From positions 91,055-155,054 of the forward strand of contig WSUB01000100.1 in NCBI GenBank assembly GCA_019633425.1: a stretch of DNA of 64,000 nt. The letters are read 5' to 3'. This document shows, one piece after another, positions 42,801 through 54,534 of the stretch. The notes beneath the pieces are model-generated. The model made no database searches, was not told the origin of the DNA, and saw nothing but the letters and a program-made list of their open reading frames with translations. Numbering within the stretch: the first letter of the stretch is position 1; each line of letters begins with the position of its first letter. Origin of the DNA: Tulasnella sp. 424. Taxonomy: Eukaryota > Basidiomycota > Agaricomycetes > Cantharellales > Tulasnellaceae. Position numbers and translations under genes: made by a program.

Positions 42801-43267
42801 CCGTCGCAGCAAACATTCGCTTTGACGTGCTCGTAGACGATTTGCTAGCGCTTGGACGTTCCTTCGGAGGGGAAGAAAAATCATTAATAGAAGGTTGTTT
42901 ATCTATTGACATTACGCTTACTCGGTGTAGAGCTTCAAGGTGGCAAGGAACGCTTCGTCCACGACGACGTCAGGGTTCACCGCTCGGCACAATTCCTCCA
43001 TGTCCGAAATCGCTGTCTCGATAGGATGAGCAGCTCTTGCTTTGTCATAATAGCCCATCGTCTAAATGCATGATGTATATAGCCTTGGTCACCAAAAACG
43101 TTTTGCCGTGGGGAAAAAACACTCACACCAAACGCCTCGACCACATTCGACGTGGCCTGAACCAACGGCTCGAGCGCTTTAGAGACCGTAGGTTCTAGCG
43201 TGGCTATCAATTTTTGTAGGCTCGTCCATGTCTTGTCAACTCCATCTTGCTGCGTTCCTGAGGACAT
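39877..43267 (-). CDS. Multi-exon protein with a long helical N-terminus and an active-type kinase domain
   Basis: The last exons encode a kinase: glycine loop GRGGYADVRIGEW, Lys in VVAIKYPR, a loop HGDLKP followed after an intron by DNILVN, LADFGLAQI, GTPIWMAPELY, ASDIYAFAFIVMQLYS and a C-lobe ending DQDPDQRPTAEEV. All catalytic residues are present, with HGD in place of HRD. Upstream exons on the same strand encode helical segments starting MSSGTQQDGVDKTWTSLQKL, with VDEAFLATLKLYTERNVQAL, CLLRRLLYRLEMDDVLHAVQ and FWQNMFRARLNYTNAEEDRN. An acidic/Ser-rich linker (EEDSDTEYTSSGGSGGS) precedes the kinase. I treat them as one gene, but the join near 41050 could not be fixed, so two genes are possible. 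Substrate unknown. Confidence 0.6.
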
Positions 43268-43860
43268 TGCCAGTGGCAACTGCGCAAGCGTATGCGTCGA
43301 TCGAGCGTCACAGATCGCCCACTCCCCCTCTCTATGGATCCGATTTTTCCTGCTAAGCCTTGTCCTACAGCCGAAATATCCTTGAAAGGTTTACAAACAG
43401 AGTTTGGTGCGATTCGGCGTCTCAGATAGGAGGCGAAAAAGATGGCTGACCGTTCCGAGGGCTTGGGAGTTGGATGCAGTGAGCGACAGTGGGGGGGCCG
43501 AAAAAGAGGTCCTATTTATATAATGCGATCAACATGAGGTCCGAGACAAAAAGGGTTCAGGTTCTGGCGCTGAATTTACAAAAGAGGATCAAATGAGCGG
43601 TGTTGGTGTTCCGCGAAGCAACAATCGTCCAAGCCCCCTCTCCCACAAACAACTCCAATCAAGCTAATTTGCCTCCTTCCTGACAGGGTATATATGACAT
43701 AGATAGATACCACTAATCTAAATGTAGGTGTAAAAAAAGTCAATTTTAATGAAATAAAGCGAACGGGACGAAACGGACACAATACCACAAGGAAAGAGGC
43801 CACGAAAAGAGTGGGGGACGGAACAGACACAGAGAGAGAAACATGTAAAATCCATCCAAA

Positions 43861-46148
43861 TCAATCAATCAACGTCGACCTCGAATCCGCTCCTCTAGCC
43901 GCTCTCATATTCACCGCTCCACCAGCGACGCTGCTCATCGCATGCGCATAGAAATAATACGCTTTACTCAGCACCGCCTGTTCCACCAACGCCAGAACAT
44001 CCGTGATCATAATCCCCCACCCAAACTCCCTCCGATCGTCGATCGTCACCAAATCCCCAATCAACACCGCCCCATGATCCCGCACGTATTTCAATCCTTC
44101 TTCGCTCCGTTCGTCCGTCGCCAAGAAGAACACGTCGGATTCGCCTGGGGGTGGTAATGAGAGTTGGGTAACGTCCGGGACGACGTCGGGGATCTTGAAG
44201 GGGGTGATTTTTTGTTCGGTGTGGATTTGTTCGAGGATGAGGCGTCCGGCGGTTAGGCGGGATTTGATTCGGTCAAAGTGTTTTTGGATGGTTCCTTCCA
44301 TTGCCCAACCGGCGGTGACGACTTGAAAAAGTGAATGTTAGTCAAGGGTAACGTCCCGACAACAGAAGAAGAGCTACTCACAATCCCCTCGTCGCATATG
44401 ACCAGCCATCCACATCCTTCCACCAGTCTGTTCCAGCATCCTCTTGGCAACCTGATCCGCCAGATGCCGCACAGCATCGATCGGTCTCAAGCCATACAAC
44501 ACATCCCTCGCAAAGTCGTCTCTCGCAGCTTCAGTCGTAAACCGCATTCCACCGGGCTTCCGACCGAGATGGGTCTCGCCTTCCAGTACGACGATGTCCG
44601 TGTCCTGATCCTTGTAGTCTTCGTACCATGCTTTGACCCATCGCATAGGAGCGACTTGTTTGATCGGGTCCACGACGGATTTGAGGTAATCCATGCCAAG
44701 CCTAGAATGAGTCGAACGTCAGCCTGGGGATTAGAGACATATCCATCTCGGTTTCCGCAACTCACGCTCCAGCAAACGTATGCAACACGACCCATCCATT
44801 CTCCTCCAACAATTTCTCCAACTCCTTATCATCATTCTGATCCTTCATCAAATCCGCGATAGCGCTCCTCGCATCGTGGAAGTCGATCACGTTCTTGGAG
44901 TTCTTGGAAGTCATAGTCGAATACAACCTCAGCGCGAGGGTGCTCGTATCCGCGTCCTCCCGGATTCCTTTCTTCAACAACGGTCCGAGGCGGTCGACGC
45001 GGACGACGTTGTCGGGGTCGTACACGTTGTTCTTGACGTTGAATAAAGTGAACTTGGAACCATCAGGCTTGTCGGCGAGGTAGTCGGTTCGATGCCAGGC
45101 GCCGTTGCTCCATTCCTTGTTCGGGTCCATGCCGTTGAGCTCGAGGTACTCTCGGACGAGGATGACGGGCCAGGTTTTCCGGAGATGCGGCAAGTCGAGC
45201 ATCGTATCCATGGGTACTCTCCATCCCATTTGCTTTTCGATCGGGAGGTCTCGCCATTCGCCCCAGCCGATGGCGTCGCCGCGGTTGACCATGGTGGCAA
45301 AAGCGGCGCATGAATGACTGGACAAGGTCGATGGCGGTTAGTGAGGGCGTAGAAGAAGAAGAGGAAACGCCGTACATTTCCCATTCGCAAGAACGGGCGT
45401 AAACGAAGGAAGGTAGAACGAGGGTGCGGTTTAAGAGTTGAGCTTGTACAAGTGCTGCTTCGATGATGTATCGCATCTGCAACGTAGCATATTTCGTTAG
45501 CCCAATGCATGCATTCGACTCGCGGACCGGGAGACGGAATTAGGCGTAGCCGCCCTTGCAAGCAGGAAGACATGTGCGTCATGGCGTAACGGCTTCGACC
45601 TGCCCACCGCAGTACGGAGATCCACACGCCGACTAGCAACGAGAAGGACTCACGTTATTCCACCCGAGGCCAAGACTATAATCACGCCCGTAGTAGCCTT
45701 GCGTCTGGGATATCATCTTGCGCAGCTGGTCCATCGTGGCAGTGTTGTCGCTGGACTCCTCTTCCTCCGCACCGACCGTAGCATTCGCCTTTCCTGTAGA
45801 TGTGCCGCCAGCGGCGGTTGGTGGATGATACGTCGGTTTTGGCAAAGTAGCTGAATGCGTTCGAATTGGATCGAGCGAGTCTGGGCAAGCCTCCTTCACC
45901 ACCGTGACTTCAGACGATTTCGGTGGCAGCCATTCCCTGATAACAGGTACGTCTCGAACAGCATCTCCACCGCCGAATCCAATAAAGAGTAGGTGGAAGA
46001 CGATGCCTGTAAGGGCAGCTGTGCCAAAGAAGGATAGAGCGCTCCTTCTATTTGAGTAGCGAGGGGTTGGTTTTGTGTTTATTGGCAAGCCGTTTAAAGG
46101 TAAAGCGGAGGGTGATTGCGAGCGAGAACGAGATCTTGCTGGGAACAT
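43861..46148 (-). CDS. Fucosyltransferase-like type II Golgi protein, copy A
   Basis: Starts MFPARSRSRSQSPSALP at 46148: a short basic cytosolic tail, then one membrane helix at about residues 38-58 (ALSFFGTAALTGIVFHLLFI). After a Thr/Pro-rich stem come YGRDYSLGLGWNN, MRYIIEAALVQAQLLNRTLV, VYARSCEWEM, EGETHLGRKPGGMRF, MWMAGHMRRGDF and FLATDERSEEGLKYVRDHGA, and the end GWGIMITDVLALVEQAVLSK followed by HAMSSVAGGAVNMRAARGAD. The H-x-R-x-GD motif and the DER and SSxxGG motifs match the GDP-fucose O-fucosyltransferase superfamily; the acceptor is unknown. At least six exons. It is a divergent paralogue of 47231-49564. Confidence 0.78.
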
Positions 46149-47230
46149 TATGTCGGGCGGTTCTCTATTGGGGTATGTTCATATACGGTAAAAAAGAGGG
46201 TTGGGTGTGGATGGGGATGCAAGAGAGAGAGGAAAAGTGTCTGTTGTGCTGTCCAGGGTCAGGGATTCGTCGGTCCGTGTTGCAACCCAACATCTCCTTG
46301 TCTACGTGGGAACTGGACCTCCTCCTCGGATTCGGCTCGGGTATCGCCGCTTCTTTGTCGTTTTCACTTCGGCTCAATCCCCGATCACTCGCTTGTTACT
46401 TTATCGGACTTTCCTTTCACCACAGCCGCATCCCAGGAACACCCTTCATCTTACACGCTCATTGCATCGTATAATTACTCTTTTTCTGTCACTGCAAAAT
46501 TGTCGACAGTGGGCAGAGAGGCTTGGCACCCAATGACGATGCTGGCTTCCAGAAGGACAATTCTTCCGACCTTACTCAGACCACAGCATACTTCCCAACT
46601 CGGCTTCTCTTCCGGCTTGCCAAGACAAATCCTGGGAGTGCATGTCTACACGTCGGCGATCATCTCTTATAATACCTCCAACGGGATATAAACGCCACAG
46701 GCACGCAAAACGATGTCATCCGCATGTAGCTCCGACATCCGGAGCACGGGAAACATCGGGAATTCCTCTCAACTTCGATTGGGTTTGAGAGTGCGATAAA
46801 GGCTTGGTGAGCCGACTGGTACGGAGGTGCTTCTATCCTAATGGAACATAGCTGTCAACGCTTATTCTATATTTGTTCAAGCCTAATTGGCCGATCGGAG
46901 CCTTCTCCGCGGAAAAATCTATTCTTGGCAGGGGTTTTTTCATAGAACGCGCTGTGGGTGAACGCGGCGAAAAAACCCCCGTAAGACTTTCCCTATGGCG
47001 TATTATGGCTGCGCCCTAGCTTACATGCTAATATGCTTTGGCATAATTAACAGACAGCTTCGATCCGATCGGTGACGCCTCAGGGCGCCGACTCGACTCC
47101 GGGAAACACTCGCCCAAGCTGATATCAACCTCACTCGCTTGGACACGACACACTTGAATCCTCTTTTCCCTCGTTCAATTTCCCCCTTTCGCTCGCTACT
47201 CGTCGTCACTGTCGTCCCTGCTGGCAGAGG
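46149..47230. promoter_or_regulatory. Divergent promoter region of the fucosyltransferase pair
   Basis: 1.08 kb between the start codons. It contains the 46931-46979 inverted repeat. Open frames here (for example 46116-46691) lack motifs and overlap the copy A 5' end. Confidence 0.5.
46931..46979. repeat. 11-bp perfect inverted repeat with an inner direct repeat
   Basis: GGGGTTTTTTC (46931-46941) and GAAAAAACCCC (46969-46979) are exact complements. The loop holds GAACGCG twice (46945-46951 and 46960-46966). It is placed centrally between two divergent genes, so it may be an operator-like or nucleosome-free element. Confidence 0.7.
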
Positions 47231-49564
47231 ATGTTCTCCGGGCGCTCCTCTCGCTCCTCCGCGTCATCCCGCTCGAGATCAATATCCCCCTCGCGAGAAC
47301 CTCTAAATGGCTTCTCAGCTAATGAGAAGAGACCAGCTACCATATACGGAAAGTCAAGTACCCGAAGCACGCTCACCTTCTGCGGCCTCGCGATCTTCAC
47401 CGGCTTCATCCTCCACCTGTTGTTCCTCGGCGTCGGTGGCGGAGAAGCTGTAAAAGATGCAGCGATAATCAAAGAATGGATGTCGAGCTCAAAACCGACG
47501 ACGTCTGCCGTCGCTGCTTCCGCAGTGGAAAAGGAAGCGTGTCCGACACCTAAGCCGCATGATATTCACGTCCCGGTTCAAGATCCACCACCTCCAACGA
47601 CCGTCACGGTAACAGTGGAACTGCCAGCGCCAACGCACCCCATACTAGATGCATATGTGGATGATTATAACCCATCACTCGATGAGCTTCGGGAGATGGT
47701 ATCCAAAACCAAGGGATACTTTGGGCGAGACTACAGTCTAGGCCTGGGTTGGAATAACGTGAGTCCGCATCCTCGCCTGAGTCTGGAGGGAGGTGGCTGA
47801 TCACTTCATCTCTAGATGCGATACATTATCGAAGCAGCACTAGAACAGGCTGCCCTCCTAAACCGCACCCTCGTCCTCCCTTCATTCGTCTACGCGCGAG
47901 CTTGCGAATGGGATATGTACGTCTCCCTACTCATTCCTTAACCACGCACAACCATCTCACACACCTCTTACTAGAACATCCTGCGCCGCATTCGCACCCA
48001 TGGTCAACCGAGGGCAAGCCGTCCACTCCACCGAATGGGACGGCCTCCCACTCAACAAACAAATCGCCTACCGAATCCCCATGCAACTCATGCTCGACCT
48101 CCCACACCTCCGCAAAACCCACTCCGTCCTCTTAACCTCGGAGTACCTCAAGCTCAACAACCTCAGTCCGGAGCTCGAAACGACCAACGGCGAATTCCAT
48201 CGTCAAGTGTATTTGGGCAACAAGAAAGATGAACATGGGAACGATATGCGGATGACGTTGAGGGTCGTCAAGAACGACGAATACGATCCGGATCGAGTCG
48301 TCCGCGTGGACCATTTAGGACCGTTGGCGAACAAGGGGAATGCGAATTTGGATGTTGGACCCCATTCGACGAAGCTTTGGGATAAGTTGAGGAGTAAAGA
48401 CGACCATACGATGATTCAGATGGACGATGCGAGGGATGCGTTGAGGGATATCATGAAGAATCCAGATGATGACGAGGAATTGGAAAAGCAGTTGAATAAA
48501 ATTGGCTGGATCGTGTTGCATACTTGGGATGGATGGTACGTGTGTAGGCGCTGGTTTCTGGTTGGGCCTTCGCTAAATCAGCCGTCATACAATTCCAGGG
48601 CAGGAGCGGAATGGCTTAAATCTGTCGTCCGACCGATCAAGCAAGTCGCACCACTGCGAACAATTCGAGGGTGGCACGAAGACTACGCTTTCATGGATTA
48701 CGACGTCATCGTACTCGAAGGCGAGACTCACCTTGGTCGCAAACCTGTTCGTACCGCTTTCCGTCGTCGCCCATCTTCAACTAGTAACGCTTATTACTCC
48801 ATCCAGGGCGCAATGTTCTTCACTACGTCTACAGGACGAGATAGATTCGCTCGAACAGTGCTATACTCCGTCCGTCCCATCGAGAAGGTTCGGAAACTAG
48901 GCGCCACGCTAGCTGAACGGATGAGGAAGAGAACTGGAGGACATATGTGGGTGGCTGGCCATATGCGCCGGGGTGATTGTAAGTTAGAAGTCGGCAGTCC
49001 CTCCTCCCTCCCCGACTGAAATCACACTCTTCACTACTTCCCAGTCGTTCGAGAAGGCTGGGTGATGGAGAGCTCCATTTCCGACCATCTCGACCGCGTC
49101 AAGAGACACCTTCACGAGGGGAGACTGGTCCTCCGTAAGATTCGGGAAGAGGGCAAAGTGACGCCTTTCCAAATCCCAGAAGCCGTGCCTAATGAGACTC
49201 AACTCATTTACGACCCTCCACTCGAAGGAGACTGGTGCGCAGTGCTTCCTTCCGCACTCCTGACTCCCTTCTCACCCACGTCATTCCATCTAGGTTCTAC
49301 ATCGCTACCGACGAACGCGACCTCTCCGGCCTCGACTACATCCGGCAAAGCGGTGGAGTTCTCTTCTCGGACTTGATCTCGATCGAAGACCGCCAAAAAT
49401 TCGGCTGGCCGATCATGATCACCGACATCATCGCTCTGGTCGAACAGGTGGTCCTCTCGCATAGCTACTACTTTTACGCCCACGCGATGAGCAGCGTTGC
49501 TGGTGGAGCGGTGAACATGAGAGCTGCGATGGGTGCGGACTCGAGGACGAGTTGGGTTGATTGA
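47231..49564 (+). CDS. Fucosyltransferase-like type II Golgi protein, copy B
   Basis: Starts MFSGRSSRSSASSRSRSISP at 47231; a membrane helix lies at about residues 48-68 (LTFCGLAIFTGFILHLLFLG). Exon 1 ends at 47758 in LGLGWNN, and exon 2 starts 47816 with MRYIIEAALEQAALLNRTLV. Later: CEWDITSCAAFAPMVNRGQA, EDYAFMDYDVIVLEGETHLG, MWVAGHMRRGD and YIATDERDLSGLDYIRQSGG, ending FGWPIMITDIIALVEQVVLS and HAMSSVAGGAVNMRAAMGAD. The same superfamily motifs are present as in copy A, and the splice sites lie at the same places. Golgi lumen expected. An insertion near residue 450 (VRTAFRRRPSSTSNAYYSIQ) is most likely a 60-nt intron that is open in frame. Confidence 0.78.
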
Positions 49565-49986
49565 ATTTATTTTTCGGGTTCAGGTTCTGGGTTTCTTTCG
49601 TATGTGAATTATGGCGGTGCAGGTTCCTGGTTTCCACTTCGATCCACGGTTAGCACTTCATGTTGGATAGGTACTCGGAGGGGTAATTGGTCATGGATTT
49701 TCCCTTGCGGTGCGTTTATTGGACTGCCGAGATGCCGAAACCTCGGTGACTGGCGTGGGCTTGCCGGCGGAAGATTGCTGATCGGTAACCAGGCACGGCC
49801 AAGAGTTTCCTGCAGACCTGAGGAAATGTCTTTGAGCATTCTCTCCTCCTTCTCTCCTCCCTCTACCCACCTCTCTGTGTGTCTCTAGTCGCTCTTTGAT
49901 TCTACCAGTCGCTCTTTTCAGCGCATTTTCACTCGTTTTCAGCACTTTACCATTCCCTTTCCCCCGAAATTCCCCCGTCATCCATA

Positions 49987-50809
49987 ATGAAGGCAGTTTT
50001 CCTCGCTCTCCTCTTCGCACCATTTCTCGTCCTTGCAGCTCCCTCTTTCCAAAACGGACATGCTCACGCTGTCCGTCATCGCGCTGGGCTAAGCGGACCT
50101 AATGATGCTCACCTGGTTTCGCCCTACACCCCGCACGCCAAGAGAGGTCCTGCCAAGTCACGTCATTGCAAAGCCAGAATCGCCTCCATCTCGTTAGCAT
50201 CTGTGTCGTCTAAAAGCGTGCATGCGCACCATACGACAACTACCACAACTCACAAGCCCAAGCCCACCGAGAAGGACGACGACGACAAGAGCGATGACAA
50301 AAGCAGCTCGGGCGACAGTGGAACCCACACCGGTGACGCTACGGTCTACGGAGCTGGTTTGGTACGTAACAAAAAGCTTTCTTCGGGACCCGCCCTCATT
50401 GAGCCAAACCCTGATGTTCTGTGCCACGACCTCACGCGGCTTTTCCATCCCGGTCTTCCCTTCATAGAATGCTTGCGGTACCGTTGACAAGAAAACCGAC
50501 ATGATTGCGGCCATTGGCCATGAGAGCTTTGACAATTATCCGTAAGCCTTTTTTTTACGTAGATGTCATTTCGCCTCGTGCGGGGTTGCTTACCTCCTCC
50601 TGGACAGCGGCGCTAACGGCAATTCGAACGATAACCCAATTTGTGGTAAACGCGTCGAAGCTTGCTGGCACGGCAATTGCGTTCAAGTTGCCATCCATGA
50701 TCGCTGTGCCGGATGCGAGAAGGATGATCTGGACTTTTCGCCATCCGCGTTCCAGCTCCTTCATCCCAATAACGGAAGGTTACATGGCATGACGTGGCGT
50801 TACCTCTGA
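49987..50809 (+). CDS. Secreted double-psi beta-barrel (RlpA/expansin-like) protein, copy A
   Basis: Signal peptide MKAVFLALLFAPFLVLAA. A Kex2-type KR site follows near residue 55 (HAKRGPAKSR), then a Thr/His/Lys/Asp-rich linker. The C-terminal domain is a double-psi barrel: GDATVYGAGL + NACGT, YPGANGNSNDNPICGKR, CWHGNCVQVAIHDRCAGCEK and DDLDFSPSAFQLL, ending GRLHGMTWRYL. Cys and Asp positions match barwin/RlpA-like fungal effectors and cell-wall proteins. Exons: 49987-50361, 50468-50541 and 50608-50809. The loosening or binding of cell-wall glycans is inferred from the family. Copy B is at 59486. Confidence 0.87.
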
Positions 50810-51229
50810 TCAAACTAACGTCATTACGCATATCATTTTCACGTATGCAATCTACGCCCTGCAACCGGCCTCTGTGCTATATACCATGTTGTCCTCTTCC
50901 CAGACTACCGATGTTCCCTCTTTGCTACTTTTTACTGAATATACCCTCTTCCAATAGAAGGAATGCTAGGACTATTTCCAGCGACTATTTCTGGGGTCGT
51001 AAAATGTACTCATTAGTATAGACGATAAAGTGAGGGCGTAGAGTAGGGTCGATTGGTGCTAACAGGACAGGTACTCTAAACGATTCTAGACGAGGGTGGC
51101 CAGACATCAACACCTTGGCTACAGAACATCGAGCCTTACTGTAACGCTTGTACACCGTACATAGAGCATTTAAGTTACTCCGAGGTCGAAAAATGATCGT
51201 ATTCAGTCCTGGGTCTCCTGCCCAATCCA
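50810..51229. other. 3' flanks between convergent genes
   Basis: The stretch 51030-51229 is similar to 54350-54534 (shared CATCAACACCTTGGCT, AATGATCGT). It is thus the end of the KT tandem unit. Confidence 0.6.
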
Positions 51230-53977
51230 TCAACCCTTCTTCTCGAGCCGTTCGCGGACTTCAGCAGCACGCTCCGAAGCAATAGTTGCTAACTTGGAGT
51301 CCCCGATTTCTTCATGAATGTTTGAAGCTTCCGTATAAAGAGATATGGCGTCGTGGTAGTGATCTTGTACGTCATGCGTCTGCGCAAGGCCATACAGATC
51401 ATCGGCTCTTCCGCGTCTGTCGCCTATGTCAATGCGGATTTGAAGGGCTTCCAAGTACAACGAAATGGCGGCATCGTACTCGTCTTGAAGTCGATGCACA
51501 TCAGCAAGACCAGATAGGGTTTGGGCTCTCCCTTTTCTGTCGCCTATTTCGGTAAATGCTTGAAGGGCTTCCGAGTATAACGTGATGGCCTCATTGTAAT
51601 CAGCTCGGGACTGATGGGTATTAGCAAGGCCCCATAGGGCAGATGCTCTCCCTCGTATGTCGCCGATATCGGTACGTAGCTGAAGGACTTTGGAGTATGA
51701 TTCGATGGCCTTGTTGTAATCTTCTCGCATCCGTTGGATCTCAGCAAGGCCCCACAAGGCAGATGCTCTCCCTCGTCTGCTGCCCGTGTCGGTAAATGTT
51801 TGAAGGGCCTCGGCGTAGAGCTCGGAGGCCTCATTGAGCTCATCCCGGAACCGGTGAATCTCAGCGAGACCATATAAATCTTCGGCTCCCCCTTGTCTGT
51901 CGCCTATGTCGGTACGTATTTGGAGGTCCTCGGAATATAACTTGATCGCCTCCCGATACTCGTTTTTATACCGATGGATCTCCGCGAGACCCCACAAAGC
52001 GTTGGCTCTCCCTCGTCGGTCGGCAATATCGGTACTTATTTGAAGGACTTCGGAGTAGACCTTGATGGCCTCAGGATACTTGTCTTGAAACCGATGGATG
52101 TCGGCGAGACTCAACAAAGCCTCAGCTCTTTCTCGACTGTTGCCGTCGATTGGGTGCATGTCCAAAGCCTTCGTGATGCAGTCTGATGCGTTGAGATAGT
52201 CGCCTTGCTGTAGGTACATCCTCCCGATTTGGCTCAGAAGTCTCGCGTGGCGAGCTTCAGAAGTGTCTGGGTCTATGTCTTTGGAAGCTGGAACAAGCAT
52301 CGGCTGCATCAAGTGGATGCCGGATTATTTGAGCTGAAATAGGTACAACTCTCAACTGCCGACCACTCACCATCCAAGAAATCGACTTTCTACAGTCCTC
52401 TGCAGTCGGCCGTTTGTCAGGGTTGATGTTCCAACACTGGACCATAAGAGAGCAAAGCGCCTGAATCAAAGACATGCGGGCATCGTCGGTGAGGGAGGGA
52501 AGGTCTCCCTGTATGACACGATTGATAACTATGACTTCTCCTTTAACATCCTGGAACGGAATATTGTTGGTCATAACCTATTTGATACTGATTGGTGAGC
52601 TTGAGCGATTAGTAATTCACGATTGCAATCGAACCTCGTAAGCTACCCATCCCAATGCCCAGATATCGCTCCCAAGACCTGGTCGGTCGTCCATAAGGAG
52701 CTCTGGAGCAGCCCAACGAAGGGTATAGCTGTTGCCGGTGAGGGTTATTGTGCTGGTGTCGGCACAGAACACTGCTTGAGGAGGTGTTATCTCCGAGTCC
52801 GAACCGGGGTCCAATCCTGCTGGCTGGGATCTGTCTCCATTTTCACTTGGTTGCTCTGCAGGTTCTTCGTTTGTTAGACGACGAGCTGATCCAAAGTCCG
52901 TAATTACGGCGCGATATTCTGCAGTGACCAAGATGTTGAGCTGGACAAATTGGGACTCAGCGGGAAATCGGGACATCCTTTCTGAGGCACCTCAACCTAC
53001 CGATTTGAGGTCACCGTGGCATATGGGTGGGGTTTGGCTGTGGATGTATTCTAACCCTCTTGCTACATCGTCGAGCTTGGGATCGACTTCTTAGAAACGA
53101 GTCGAAGAAGAGCGGGCTGATCTTACCAGCCAGAGTCGTTCAGGAATCTCCCATTCCCCGGAGGTAAGAAAATCCCTCAAATTTCCGTTTTCTTCCCATG
53201 GAAAGACCAGCCAAACTTCTCGCTCATACACATCTTCAACAAACCCTTCAAAGCCAATAATGTTTTCATGGGAAAGGTCGACCAAACACTCCGCTTCCCT
53301 GAGTGCCAACTGAGAGAGGTTGGTATTGTAATCAAGCTCGATGAGGAATGAAACATTCTTACCCTCAATGCCCGTTCGATAGAGTCGGCGTCCATTTGTA
53401 CATTCAGCTTCTTTACCGCTACAATCTGTTCGAGCCGATAACTCAGTCAGCTGGTTGGAATGAAAACCTGAGCACCGCCTGACCTTCGGCTTAAAAGTTT
53501 GATCACTTGACTTTTGCTGTTCCTCATCACCCTCATACTCCTTTCTCTCCTCCTCGTTTGCCTCATCTTTTTCGCCTTCTAAGTGGCTGTTTCGGCATTC
53601 GTCTTTAGTGTTCATGCTGTCTTCATGCTCTTGGGCATCGCCAGTGGACTTAGGATTCTGAACATCCAAGTTCGGACGGCCGTCCGTCTGATGCTCCGAC
53701 TTGTTCGCGATGTCTTTGAAGTCGGACGTGGAAGCTAAAAGCGCCCGTGAGACCGTCGCGTGTCCGCCATGAAACTCGCTAGCGTCTCCAGGGAATTCGA
53801 TCAACGAAGGATCGATACGCCACTGCGAAAACCTCTCGAGCTTAGCCCGCTACGTGAGAAATCATTTTGACGGTTCAGTGACCTTGTTCCTCCAGGTGTA
53901 GGTGAACCCACTAATTTGGCACTCAGTAGAAATTCATTGCGGGGGTCTCCAGATGACTGGGTTGGGGATTCTCGCAT
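51230..53977 (-). CDS. KT3: TKL kinase-TPR protein
   Basis: Start at ATG 53977 (MRESPTQSSG); exon 1 ends LLSAKL with a GTGGGT donor. Then AKLERFSQWRIDPSLIEFPG, HGGHATVSRALLAS, an acidic Glu/Lys/Asn-rich insert of about 90 residues (EKDEANEEERKEYEGDEEQQ), the Lys in VAVKKLNV, ALREAECLVDLSHENIIGFE, HGDLKS, VITDFGSARR and RWAAPELLMDDRPG. The last exon (51230 to about 52306) gives eight TPRs, such as ALWGLAEIHRYKNEYREAIK. These are less alike than in KT2. The acidic insert is specific to KT3 and KT4. Catalytic residues are intact apart from HGD in place of HRD. No transmembrane segment. Confidence 0.85.
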
Positions 53978-54534
53978 TAGTGGTGTCGCGCAGCGGGGCT
54001 GAACAATTGGATGAGTCGACTAGCAAGAAAGAGTAAAAGACTGTGGAAGTCACGGGATTGTCGCTCCCCCGTACAGGGTCTCCAGGCTTCGCTGTGGGAC
54101 AATCCCCTCGGCAAGCCAAGAAGACGAGTTTGAGACTCTGTCTCGCACATCAATAGTTAGCACGATTAGACGCGGTATGACAGGACGGAATTAGATAAGG
54201 TTGCTGAACCACCCAATGCTTTTAACTGATCGGATTAAAGGCTTAAGAGTTCCACTTCGAATTATCTCGCTACCTCCATGAAGTTCCTCCGTACAGCCCC
54301 GTCTGGGCGGTATTAGACGGGATGCAACGAGCGCCCAGCAACCGGTCGGAGCTGGGTTGATTGATACTAACAGGATAGGTAAACGGTTCTACAGACAATG
54401 GAAACCAGATATCAACACCTTGGCTGCAGACAATCGAGCCTGACCGTAATGCTTGTACATCATACAGAGATCGTTTATTCTACTTCCAAGTCGAAAATGA
54501 TCGTGTTCAGTCCCCCAATCTCATGTGCAATCTA

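Noticed and set aside
46116..46691. Plus-strand frame of 191 codons
   Set aside because: Overlaps the start of fucosyltransferase copy A on the other strand and has no recognisable motifs.
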